NCBI RefSeq assembly: GCF_007859315.1 | Contig: NZ_VOHA01000004.1 | Location: forward strand, 248,001 to 312,000 | Reading direction: 5' to 3' | Source: Reyranella sp. CPCC 100927 | GTDB lineage: Bacteria > Pseudomonadota > Alphaproteobacteria > Reyranellales > Reyranellaceae | Length of the DNA stretch: 64,000 nt | Shown here: positions 52,527 to 60,551 of the stretch, one piece after another | Layout: every line of letters starts with the position of its first letter | How positions within the stretch are numbered: position 1 is the first letter of the stretch | The notes under the pieces: model-generated | Database searches by the model: none | The model's input: only the letters and a program-made list of their open reading frames with translations | Told to the model about the DNA's origin: nothing | Program-made: the position numbers and the translations under genes

Positions 52527-53092
52527 ATGATCGACACGCCCGATAGCGACAGCACGCCGAGCGTGGCGAAGATCGCGGCAGCGGCCCAGCGTACGTATTT
52601 CAGGTTGATGCGGTGAGCGAAGCGGTCGGCGATCAGGACGGCAGGGACGTTGGCGAGCATCATGCCGAGTGTCGTGCCGATCACCACCGGCAGCAGCGCG
52701 CTGAACTGCGCCGCCAGCGCCGCCGTGGCGATCTGTGTCTTGTCGCCGATCTCGGCCAGGAAGAAGGCGATGGTGGTGGCGATGAAGGCGCTGCCGGCAT
52801 AGGCACTGTTGCTGCCGGCGTCGTCGAGTTTGTCGGGAATCAGTGCCCACACGGCAATCGCCAGGAACAAGGCGCCCAGTGCCCAGCGCAAGGTGGTGGG
52901 ATCCAGCGCCGTGCCGATCCATTCGCCGGCGAGCGCCGCCAGCGCGTGATTGGCGAGGGTCGCCACGAAGATGCCGAGGATGATCGGAACCGGCTGACGA
53001 AACCGGCAAGCCAGCACCAGCGCCAGCAGCTGCGTCTTGTCACCGATTTCGGAAACGGCGACGACACCGGTCGAGGTGAGAAACGCGTACAT
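52523..53092 (-). CDS. GDT1/TMEM165 (UPF0016) family Mn/Ca exporter
   Basis: 189 residues from ATG 53092, matching the usual start of the family; an upstream TTG at 53128 would add 12 unsupported residues. Two copies of the signature E-x-G-D-K-T (SEIGDKTQLLAL near 15 and AEIGDKTQIATA near 112) mark the inverted-repeat transporter fold with six membrane spans. Bacterial members such as Vibrio MneA and E. coli-like relatives export Mn2+. A candidate yybP-ykoY Mn riboswitch upstream strongly supports manganese as substrate. Confidence 0.93.
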   Translation of the reverse strand: MYAFLTSTGVVAVSEIGDKTQLLALVLACRFRQPVPIILGIFVATLANHALAALAGEWIGTALDPTTLRWALGALFLAIAVWALIPDKLDDAGSNSAYAGSAFIATTIAFFLAEIGDKTQIATAALAAQFSALLPVVIGTTLGMMLANVPAVLIADRFAHRINLKYVRWAAAAIFATLGVLSLSGVSIM

Positions 53093-53169
53093 GAAGGAAT
53101 CCGGGGGCCGAGCGCGGGTGAGACACAATGGACATCAGCATCCGCCGCCCAGCCCGGGTGTCGGATACC

Positions 53170-53290
53170 GATGCCAAAGGTCTCGCTAAGCGTGCCGTTT
53201 CCGGCGTCCGCCGCTCGCGCCATGGTGACCTCGCGGTCGCCAAGTCTGTTGACGCAAGCCCCTCTCGAAGAGGTCGGCTACTCCCCAATG
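53170..53290 (-). promoter_or_regulatory. Candidate yybP-ykoY (Mn2+) riboswitch
   Basis: In the leader of the GDT1 gene, the minus strand carries the conserved blocks of the manganese riboswitch in order: GGGGAGTAGCC (53286-53276), GTCAACAGACTTGG (53254-53241) and GCGAGACCTTTGGC (53186-53173), separated by GC-rich paired segments. This arrangement is the same as in alx/mntP-type leaders of proteobacteria. The aptamer ends about 80 bp before ATG 53092, leaving room for an expression platform. Pairing was not folded by program. Confidence 0.8.
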
Positions 53291-53387
53291 ACCGGGCGCT
53301 TGGTAGGGCTTTTCCGATCAGAAAGCAAGAACGTGCGCAGGGGCCGGATGAGGTGGAACGCCGCACCGCGCGCCGTGAATGGAGGGC

Positions 53388-53418
53388 TTGACCTTCCCAT
53401 GGTGGGAAGCCCCACATT
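53388..53418 (+). promoter_or_regulatory. MerR/CueR-type copper operator-promoter
   Basis: TTGACC (-35, 53388-53393), a 19-base spacer containing the perfect palindrome CTTCCCA-TGG-TGGGAAG (53393-53409), then a weak -10 CACATT (53413-53418). The overlong spacer with central dyad is the hallmark of MerR-family promoters, and CTTCCC/GGGAAG is the CueR-type half-site. It lies 37 bp before the CopZ-like gene. Confidence 0.8.
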
Positions 53419-53454
53419 CACCGCGACACCAACCGCGTCTCATAGGAGTACACC

Positions 53455-53655
53455 ATGCTTCGCTACACCGTACCCTCGATGTCATGTGGCCACTGCGCTG
53501 CGGCCATCGAACGGGCCGTGAAGGGCATCGATCCCCAGGCCAGCGTCAGCGTTGATGTTCGGGCCAAGGAAGTCTCGATCCGCAGCAACGTCGAGCCAGC
53601 GCGGTTGGCCGACGCGATCCGCGGTGCCGGCTATGAACCGCAGCCGGCCGCCTGA
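53455..53655 (+). CDS. HMA-domain copper chaperone (CopZ-like)
   Basis: 66 residues, one heavy-metal-associated domain with the Cu(I)-binding MSCGHC motif near residues 9-14 and the typical ferredoxin-like pattern (AAAIERAVKGI, VSVDVRAKEVSI). CopZ-type chaperones pass Cu(I) to P1B-ATPases or regulators in the cytoplasm. A CueR-type operator precedes it, so it is probably copper-induced. No CueR gene or CopA ATPase lies in the window. Confidence 0.93.
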   Translation: MLRYTVPSMSCGHCAAAIERAVKGIDPQASVSVDVRAKEVSIRSNVEPARLADAIRGAGYEPQPAA

Positions 53656-53720
53656 CCTTGCATCCCGGAAGATGAACAGCCTTCTTGCGGACGCAATCGG
53701 CGATCATTAGGTTGCGTACC

Positions 53721-54128
53721 ATGACTGGTTGCCGGCGCTTCCTCCATGTGCTGTTGGCGTGGCTCGCGATCGTGGCCTACGTGACGCCCGTGACGGCGCA
53801 TAGTACCCACCGCATGCAGACGCCTGCGACGATGGGCGTGGGACACGGCTGCGACGGTCATGATGGACAGGCCGCTGTGTCGATGCCTGGACCCGTCACG
53901 CCGGCTGCCACGGATCCTGGCAATGATCCGAGTGGCGATCACAAGGCCGGTTCCATGGCGTGTTGTGTGGCGATGTGCGTGCCGGCTCTGCCATCGCCGG
54001 CGCTGACCGGTTTGTGGACGCCGGCGGTCCATGCCACCAGCGACCGCCCGATCCTCCACGGTGTCGTGGCTGCCTTCGTCACGCGTCTGGATCGACCGCC
54101 CAAGTTTCGCGTCGCGCCGATCGGCTGA
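53721..54128 (+). CDS. Secreted Cys/His-rich protein of copper cluster
   Basis: 135 residues from ATG 53721. An N-terminal signal (FLHVLLAWLAIVAYVTPVTA) leads a mature part with GHGCDGHDGQ and CCVAMC motifs; a hydrophobic stretch (MACCVAMCVPALPSPAL) may be membrane-associated. Metal binding is plausible from Cys/His content and location, but no family was recognised. Confidence 0.6.
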   Translation: MTGCRRFLHVLLAWLAIVAYVTPVTAHSTHRMQTPATMGVGHGCDGHDGQAAVSMPGPVTPAATDPGNDPSGDHKAGSMACCVAMCVPALPSPALTGLWTPAVHATSDRPILHGVVAAFVTRLDRPPKFRVAPIG

Positions 54129-54289
54129 CGACGCCCGCATCTTCTTCTTCGCTGTCGTCCTCGCAGCCGAGCGCCGCGTTTTCAGCCGCGTGCGCATGAT
54201 CGCACCAGGCTGAAGTCCCACACGCCGCAGGATCACATTATCCAACGCGCCGGATGCGTGACGTCCGGGTGTTCGGATCCGAGGATAGC

Positions 54290-54514
54290 ATGAAGACGAC
54301 TGTATTGGCTGCCGCCGCCATCGGGCTGGCCGGTTGCGCCAGCCCCTTGCCGACGCCGCAGACCGGCGCCGACCCCGCCGATCCAACCGTATCGGTCAGC
54401 GCGCCCGCATATGTGCCGGTGACCGCCGGCACCGCCGACTACCGACCCGTCAAGCCCAAGCCATGGCGCGATCTCAACGATCGCGTCGCGCCCGGTGCCC
54501 GGAGGACGCCGTGA
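54290..54514 (+). CDS. Small lipoprotein of copper operon
   Basis: 74 residues from ATG 54290 (GAGGA upstream). Signal peptide with lipobox GLAGC; a short Pro/Thr-rich mature part ends APGARRTP. Its stop overlaps the GTG start of the TolC-family gene (GTGA), so the two are coupled. Similar short lipoproteins often precede copper efflux factors. Confidence 0.8.
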   Translation: MKTTVLAAAAIGLAGCASPLPTPQTGADPADPTVSVSAPAYVPVTAGTADYRPVKPKPWRDLNDRVAPGARRTP

Positions 54515-55947
54515 TCAGCTGGTGTACCTCACGGACCATCGCGGCGGTGCTGGGCGCCGTCCTGCTTTCGGGATGCGCCTCATTCACGCCTGACGGCGGC
54601 ATGTCCGTCGTGCAGGACAAGACGCGCACCGCGATCGGCAAGGACGTGGTGAAAATCACCAACGCGGCTGACGCGCGCGCCGCGCGCGAACGCATCGATG
54701 CGTTGCTGGCAGCGCCACTCGATATCGAGGGCGCGGTGCAGATCGCGCTGCTCAACAATCGTGGCTTGCAGGCGGCCTACAACGACCTCGGCATTTCCGA
54801 GGCTGATTACGTCGCCGCCAGCCTGCCACCCAATCCGATCGTGTCGCTGGCGCGCACGGCCGGCAAAGGCACGGTCGAGATCGAGGCCAGCATCGTGCTG
54901 AACATCCTGGCGCTGTTCACGCTGCCGGCGCGCACCGCGATCGCGGCACAGGAGTTCAACCAGGCGCAGTACCGGGCGGTCGAGACGAGCTTTCGCCTCG
55001 CCGCCGAAACCCGGCGCGCCTATATCCGTGCCGTCGCGTCGCAGGAGCTGGCGAGCTTCCTGACCCAGGCGCGGGCGTCGGCCGATGCCGCCGCCGACCT
55101 GATGCGCAAGCTGGGTGAGACCGGCAGCGCCAACAAGCTCGACCAGGCGCGCGCCGGCGCCTTCAATGCCGAGGTCGGCGTACAGCTGGCGCAGGCGCGC
55201 CTGCGCGCGCGCAGCGATCGTGAGGCGCTGATCCGGCTACTCGGCCTGTGGGGCAACGATCTTGCCTTCAAGCTGCCGGCCACCTTGCCGCCATTGCCGC
55301 GCACCATCAGCGCCGTGACGGATGTCGAGGCGGACGCGATCAGCCGCCGGGTCGACGTGCTGATGGCGCGCCGCGAACTGGACGCGACGGCCAAGGCCGC
55401 CGGACTGACCGAGGCGACGCGGTACATATCGTTGCTGGAGCTAGGCGGGCTCGGCACTTTCGAGCGCAGCCGAACGCCCGAGGGTACCGAGCGGGGGCGG
55501 CGGCTCGGACCGGGCGTCGATATCGAGATCCCGATCTTCGATGGCGGCGAGACCAGCATGCGCCGGGCGCGCGAGACCTACATGCGCGCATTGAACCGGT
55601 TGGCGGAGAAGGCGGTCAACGTCCGCTCCGAGGCGCGCACGGCGTACCAGACATACCGTGGGTCCTATGACATCGCGCGGCAGTATCAGCAGAGCGTGCT
55701 GCCGCTGCGCAAGATCGTCTCGGACGAAGCGCTGCTGCGCTACAACGGCATGCTGATCGACGTCTTCGAGCTGCTGACGACGGCGCGCGAGCGCATCACC
55801 AGCACCATGGCCGCCATCGAGGCCAGGCGCGACTTCCTGCTGACCGAGGTCGATTTCCAGACCGCGATCATCGGCGGCGGCACCGGTGGCGGCGAGGGGC
55901 GTGGCGGTACCGCCGCGCCATCCGCCGAACCTGCCGCCGCGCACTGA
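54511..55947 (+). CDS. TolC-family outer-membrane factor
   Basis: 478 residues from GTG 54511, with GGAGGA 5 bp upstream. Lipobox-like SGCAS near residue 20 suggests a lipid-anchored OMF. Two OEP-type helical repeats (IALLNNRGLQAAYNDLGISE and the second half after about 270 with RRARETYMRALNRLAEKA) and short barrel strands are seen, as in CusC or CzcC. It would form the outer-membrane exit for copper export. No RND pump or membrane fusion protein is encoded next to it. Confidence 0.88.
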   Translation: MISWCTSRTIAAVLGAVLLSGCASFTPDGGMSVVQDKTRTAIGKDVVKITNAADARAARERIDALLAAPLDIEGAVQIALLNNRGLQAAYNDLGISEADYVAASLPPNPIVSLARTAGKGTVEIEASIVLNILALFTLPARTAIAAQEFNQAQYRAVETSFRLAAETRRAYIRAVASQELASFLTQARASADAAADLMRKLGETGSANKLDQARAGAFNAEVGVQLAQARLRARSDREALIRLLGLWGNDLAFKLPATLPPLPRTISAVTDVEADAISRRVDVLMARRELDATAKAAGLTEATRYISLLELGGLGTFERSRTPEGTERGRRLGPGVDIEIPIFDGGETSMRRARETYMRALNRLAEKAVNVRSEARTAYQTYRGSYDIARQYQQSVLPLRKIVSDEALLRYNGMLIDVFELLTTARERITSTMAAIEARRDFLLTEVDFQTAIIGGGTGGGEGRGGTAAPSAEPAAAH

Positions 55948-55963
55948 CCCCACGAGGCATCCC

Positions 55964-57355
55964 ATGAGCATTTCACGTCGCAATCTTCTCGAGGCGTCCG
56001 GCCTCGTCCTGCTGGGCGCCACCGCCGTGAGCGGCCGCGTCCAGGCGCAGTCGATTCCCGAGGCGCCGGTCATGGACAAGACGACCATGCAGCCGCCGAT
56101 CGTTCCCACCAGCGGGCCGGATTATCAGCCTGTGGTGACTCTGAACGGCTGGACCTTGCCCTGGCGCATGAACGGCGGCTGGAAGGAATTCCACCTCGTT
56201 GCCGAGCCTGTCGTGCGCGAGTTCGCGCCCGGCATGGTGGGGCACCTGTGGGGCTACAACGGCCAGGCGCCGGGTCCCACGATCGAAGCAGTCGAGGGTG
56301 ACAAGGTGCGCATCTTCGTCACCAACAAGCTGCCCGAGCACACCACGGTCCACTGGCACGGCATGATCCTGCCGGCCGGCATGGACGGTGTCGGCGGCCT
56401 CAGCCAGCCGCACATCCCGCCAGGCAAGACGTTCGTCTACGAGTACGAACTGAAGAAGAGCGGCACGTTCATGTATCACCCCCACGCCGACGAGATGGTG
56501 CAGATGGCGATGGGCATGATGGGGATGTTCATCGTGCATCCGCGCGATCCGGCATACCGGCGCGTCGATCGCGACTTCGTCTTCATCATGAGCGCCTACG
56601 ACATCGATCCCGGTACCTACGTGCCCAAGGTCGCCGAGATGACGGACTTCAACATGTGGACCTGGAACAGCCGGGTCTTTCCCGGCATCGACATGATGCC
56701 GATCCGGCTGGGCGATCGCATCCGCGTGCGCATCGGCAATCTCACCATGACCAACCATCCGATCCACGTGCACGGTCACGACATCCGCGTGAGCTGCACC
56801 GACGGCGGCTGGGTGCCCGAAAGCGCCCAGTGGCCGGAGACGACGATCGACGTGCCGGTGGGCGCCATTCGCGCCTTCGACATGCTGGCCGACAATCCCG
56901 GCGACTGGGCGTTCCACTGCCACAAGTCGCACCACACCATGAACGCCATGGGCCACGACGTGCGCACCTATATCGGCGTCGACAAGCGCGAGATCGCCAA
57001 GAAGATCCGCCGCCTGGTGCCCGACTACATGCCGATGGGCACCGCCGGCATGGCCGACATGGGCGAGATGGAGATGCCGCTGCCGGCCAACACGCTGCCG
57101 ATGATGACCGGCTTCGGTCCGTTCGGCCCGATCGAGATGGGCGGCATGTTCACGGTGATGAAGATCCGCGAGGGGCTGGCCGCCAACGACTACAAGGATC
57201 CCGGCTGGTACCAGCATCCCGCCGGCACCGTCGCCTACGAGTGGCAGGGCACGGCGCAGACGCCGTCACGTGCCCCCCAGGCACCGCAGGCACCGCAGCC
57301 GGTGCCGCGCATGACCAAGCCGGGCGCGCCGTCCGGCGGCCACCGCAATCACTGA
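55964..57355 (+). CDS. Multicopper oxidase (CopA/CueO-like)
   Basis: 463 residues. A Tat signal (SISRRNLLEAS) directs folded export. Copper ligands: TVHWHG near residue 133, YHPHAD near 171, HPIHVHGHD near 265 and the T1 site HCHKSHHTM-NAM near 317 (HCHx3Hx4M), so all four copper centres look intact. A Met/His-rich C-terminal tail (MADMGEMEMPL) resembles copper-binding extensions. It should oxidise Cu(I) to Cu(II) in the periplasm. Part of an operon 54290-58197 with cupredoxin and CusF-like proteins. Confidence 0.94.
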   Translation: MSISRRNLLEASGLVLLGATAVSGRVQAQSIPEAPVMDKTTMQPPIVPTSGPDYQPVVTLNGWTLPWRMNGGWKEFHLVAEPVVREFAPGMVGHLWGYNGQAPGPTIEAVEGDKVRIFVTNKLPEHTTVHWHGMILPAGMDGVGGLSQPHIPPGKTFVYEYELKKSGTFMYHPHADEMVQMAMGMMGMFIVHPRDPAYRRVDRDFVFIMSAYDIDPGTYVPKVAEMTDFNMWTWNSRVFPGIDMMPIRLGDRIRVRIGNLTMTNHPIHVHGHDIRVSCTDGGWVPESAQWPETTIDVPVGAIRAFDMLADNPGDWAFHCHKSHHTMNAMGHDVRTYIGVDKREIAKKIRRLVPDYMPMGTAGMADMGEMEMPLPANTLPMMTGFGPFGPIEMGGMFTVMKIREGLAANDYKDPGWYQHPAGTVAYEWQGTAQTPSRAPQAPQAPQPVPRMTKPGAPSGGHRNH

Positions 57356-57371
57356 TCTCAGGAGGAAAACC

Positions 57372-57869
57372 ATGCAGCTTCGATTCCTCGCCCTGTCCGT
57401 CGTGACGGCGCTGGCGTTCTCCGCCCCGGCCATCACCGCGCCAGGCCACAAGCCGGGCGAGGGCCACGGCCACAGCGAGTCCGACGAAACCAACTACGGC
57501 ATGCCCGGCGACCCCAAGAAGCCGGCGCGCGTCGTGCAGATCACCATGACCGAGGCGGACGGCAAGATGCTGTTCATCCCGGACAAGATCGAGGTGCGCC
57601 GCGGCGAGCAGATCCGCTTCATGCTGCGCAATAACGCAGGCCAGGACCACGAGTTCGTGCTCGGCACTCTGGAGGAGAACCTCAAGCACGGCGAGGAGAT
57701 GAAGAAGAACCCCGACATGGAGCACGACGACCCCAACGCCAAGCGGCTGTCCGCCAAGAAGACCGGCGAGATCGTTTGGAAGTTCACCAAGGCCGGCACG
57801 TTCGACTTCTCGTGCCTGCTTCCGGGCCATCGCGAGTCCGGCATGTTCGGCACGGTGGTCGTGAAGTAG
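57372..57869 (+). CDS. Periplasmic cupredoxin
   Basis: 165 residues, GGAGGA upstream. A Sec signal (ALAFSAPAITA) precedes a plastocyanin/azurin-type domain with a blue-copper site: His in GQDHEF and C-LLPG-H-RESG-M near the C-terminus. A His/Met/Glu-rich segment (HGEEMKKNPDMEHDD) may bind extra copper. Likely electron or copper carrier for the multicopper oxidase encoded just upstream (16 bp). Confidence 0.93.
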   Translation: MQLRFLALSVVTALAFSAPAITAPGHKPGEGHGHSESDETNYGMPGDPKKPARVVQITMTEADGKMLFIPDKIEVRRGEQIRFMLRNNAGQDHEFVLGTLEENLKHGEEMKKNPDMEHDDPNAKRLSAKKTGEIVWKFTKAGTFDFSCLLPGHRESGMFGTVVVK

Positions 57870-57909
57870 CGAACCCTTTCTCGGCATACGGAAACTCAAG
57901 GAGACACAT

Positions 57910-58197
57910 ATGCGCAAGTTCATCGTAGCGACAGCCGCCTGGATCGCTCTCGGCACCTCTCTCGCCCTCGCGCAGGCCGTACCGGTCGACGGCCAGGTCG
58001 TGAAGATCGACGAGCCGGCTGGCAAGATCACGCTCAAGCATGGGCCCATCAAGAATCTTGACATGGACGCGATGACCATGGTGTTCAGGGTCAAGGATGC
58101 TGCCATGTTGAAGGCGGTGAAGGTTGGTGACGGCGTGAAATTCGAGGCCGAGCGCGTCAATGGCGCGATCACCGTGACCAAGATCCAGAAGCGGTAA
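57910..58197 (+). CDS. CusF-like periplasmic copper-binding protein
   Basis: 95 residues with an N-terminal signal (TAAWIALGTSLALAQA). The OB-fold motif KHGPIKNLDMDAMTMVF matches CusF ligands His36, Met47 and Met49, but the Trp44 of CusF is Met here. The protein should bind Cu(I)/Ag(I) and hand it to an exporter or oxidase. Followed 10 bp later by the response regulator gene. Confidence 0.9.
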   Translation: MRKFIVATAAWIALGTSLALAQAVPVDGQVVKIDEPAGKITLKHGPIKNLDMDAMTMVFRVKDAAMLKAVKVGDGVKFEAERVNGAITVTKIQKR

Positions 58198-58207
58198 AGG
58201 TCGAGGG

Positions 58208-58963
58208 ATGTCGGACGACAGCAGCGCAGCGTCGGTACCGCAACGCGGGCACGACGCTGCCGAGCGCATCCTTGTCGTCGACGACGATCCGCAGACCCGC
58301 CACATGGTCGTGCGTTATCTGCTGGAGAACGGTTTCCAGGCCAGCGGTGCGCGCGATGCCCGAGAGATGCGTGAGGCGCTCGGCGCCATCGATGTCGACC
58401 TGATCGTCTTGGATGTCATGCTGCCGGGAGCATCGGGACTCGATCTGTGTCGTGAAGTGCGGCAACGCTCGACGATACCGGTCATCATGCTGACGGCGAA
58501 GGGCGATGAAACCGACCGCATCGTCGGCCTCGAGATCGGCGCCGACGATTATCTCGCCAAGCCGTTCAGCCTGCGTGAACTCCTGGCACGGATAAAAGCG
58601 GTCCTGCGCCGGCGCGGCGCACGCCCATCGTCGGTCGGGTCGACGGTTCAGAGCCTGCGCTTCAACGGCTGGACCCTGGATTTCGCGCGCCGCGAACTGC
58701 TGTCGCCCGCGGGTGCCATCGTGGAACTGAGTACCGGTGAATATGATCTGCTGGTGGCGTTCGTCGAGAACCCCCAACGTGTCATGTCGCGGGAACGGCT
58801 GCTCGATCTGTCCCGTAATCGTCTCGCTGCCGGCTTCGACCGGAGCATCGATGTGCAGGTCAGCCGGTTGCGCAGCAAGATCGAAGCCGACACCGGCCCG
58901 CCGATGATCAAGACCATTCGCGGCATCGGCTACATGTTCACGCCGTCCGTCCATAAGCCATGA
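58208..58963 (+). CDS. OmpR-family response regulator of copper operon
   Basis: 251 residues: receiver domain (about 20-132) with D69 phosphoacceptor (LIVLDVML), Thr in MLTAKGDE and Lys near 105; winged helix (about 150-245, LSTGEYDLLVAFVEN, DVQVSRLRSKI). Coupled by ATGA to the histidine kinase gene. The position after the copper genes suggests a CusR-like regulator of this operon. Confidence 0.93.
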   Translation: MSDDSSAASVPQRGHDAAERILVVDDDPQTRHMVVRYLLENGFQASGARDAREMREALGAIDVDLIVLDVMLPGASGLDLCREVRQRSTIPVIMLTAKGDETDRIVGLEIGADDYLAKPFSLRELLARIKAVLRRRGARPSSVGSTVQSLRFNGWTLDFARRELLSPAGAIVELSTGEYDLLVAFVENPQRVMSRERLLDLSRNRLAAGFDRSIDVQVSRLRSKIEADTGPPMIKTIRGIGYMFTPSVHKP

Positions 58964-60291
58964 CGTTCGTGCCCGATACGCTCGCTGGCCGCACGATCGC
59001 GATCCTGTTGATCGGTCTGGGCGTGTTTCATGCCATTGGCCTGTGGCTCTACAATACCGGCTTCCACGCCGAGATCGGCTACAGCAACGAACGGCAGCTG
59101 GCCGAACGCCTGGTGAGTGTCAAACGGGTCATCCGCGAACGGCCGCCGGCGGAACGCGAGGCGATGGCACACAGCGTGTCCGGGCCTACCATCGAGGTCC
59201 ACTGGAGTTTGGAAACACCCATCGCGGCGACACCGTCCAGCGACCCGGCGGCCCTGACGCTCAGGGCGCACCTGGCGGAGTTGGCGCCGGAGATCGCTGC
59301 CTCGGGGCTGCGTGTCGCCGTATCACACCAGCGCGGCTCGCTGACGAAACGCCATTCGATCTGGGTCGCGGTACAGCTGGACGACGATTCCTGGATCAAT
59401 TTCTCGGTGGCCGACCCCGATGGGCCGACGGCGGCGTGGTACGGCACGCTGCTGTTCACCACGGCCGTGGCGTTGGGCGTACTGATCATATCGATCATCC
59501 TCGTGCGCGGCGCCAATGCGCCGCTGCGCGTCGTTACCGAGGCCGCTCGGCGGCTGGGGCATGATCCTGCTGCCGAGCCACCCATCCCCGTACATGGCCC
59601 GCGCGAGGCGCGCGAGGCCGCGATGGCTTTCAACGACATGCGCGCGCGCATCACGCGCCTGATGGAAAGCCGGGTGCAAACCCTGGCCGCTGTCTCGCAT
59701 GATCTCAAGAGTCCGCTCACGCGGCTGCGGCTGCGCACCGAACTGCTGGGCGATGATCAAACACGCGAGATCATTGCGGCGGACGTGGCCGAAATGGAAA
59801 CCATGATCGACACCGTGCTGGCCTTCCTGCGCGGGGAAGCCGAGACGGAGCCGAGCCGGGCGCTCGACATTGCGAGCCTGTGCGCCACGATCTGCAATGA
59901 CTTTGCGGATCAGGGCCATGACGTGGTGCTCGCGCGTACCGCGCCCGTAGTGTTGCCGGCCCGGCGTGTGATGCTGAAGCGGGCGATCGGAAACCTGATC
60001 GCCAACGGCGTGAAATATGGTCACCGGGTCCGCGTGACCATCGAGCGCCGCGATTCGCAGGTTGCCGTCGTTGTCGACGATGACGGGCCCGGCATTCCCG
60101 CCGAACACATGGGTGACGTCTTCGAGCCGTTCTGGCGGATGAGCGGCACGCGCGGCCGCGACGGCGTCGGTCTCGGCCTGACGGTAGCCCGCATGGCCGC
60201 CCGTGCGCATGGCGGCGACGTGATGCTCAGCAATCGCGCCGGAGGTGGACTCCGGGCTGAGCTTCTATTGTCGTTGCCTGAAAAAGGGTGA
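58960..60291 (+). CDS. Sensor histidine kinase of copper operon
   Basis: 443 residues. Two membrane helices (about 11-31 and 162-182) enclose a periplasmic sensor of about 130 residues; a HAMP domain, then phosphoacceptor His247 (AAVSHDLKSPLTRLR) and ATPase motifs NLIANGVKYG, DDDGPGIP and GVGLGLTVARM. Its start overlaps the regulator stop (ATGA). CusS-like role inferred from context; the periplasmic domain shows no obvious Met/His ligand cluster. Confidence 0.93.
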   Translation: MTFVPDTLAGRTIAILLIGLGVFHAIGLWLYNTGFHAEIGYSNERQLAERLVSVKRVIRERPPAEREAMAHSVSGPTIEVHWSLETPIAATPSSDPAALTLRAHLAELAPEIAASGLRVAVSHQRGSLTKRHSIWVAVQLDDDSWINFSVADPDGPTAAWYGTLLFTTAVALGVLIISIILVRGANAPLRVVTEAARRLGHDPAAEPPIPVHGPREAREAAMAFNDMRARITRLMESRVQTLAAVSHDLKSPLTRLRLRTELLGDDQTREIIAADVAEMETMIDTVLAFLRGEAETEPSRALDIASLCATICNDFADQGHDVVLARTAPVVLPARRVMLKRAIGNLIANGVKYGHRVRVTIERRDSQVAVVVDDDGPGIPAEHMGDVFEPFWRMSGTRGRDGVGLGLTVARMAARAHGGDVMLSNRAGGGLRAELLLSLPEKG

Positions 60292-60551
60292 GTGACATTC
60301 GCATGGGCCGAAGTGGTCGTGAGATGCGCACAAATAAAGGCAGAAACATTTCGTTACGTTCCAGAAATTTTCAAGAAAAAGACGAAAACTAAGCTCCCAG
60401 CCAGTGCAGTTGACGTTATCGGCAGCGCAACCCTCGAAAGGCTTGTCTGCCACAGGAGAAGGCTGCGCTGGCGCCGAAGGCGATTGCCGACGCGCACCTG
60501 ATTGCGTTGAGCACCAATCGTAAGGCCATACGGCCGGAGCGGGGGAGAAAC

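Noticed and set aside
52593-53092. TTG 53128 as start of the GDT1 gene
   Set aside because: It would add 12 residues not typical of the family, which starts just before AFLTST; ATG 53092 fits better.
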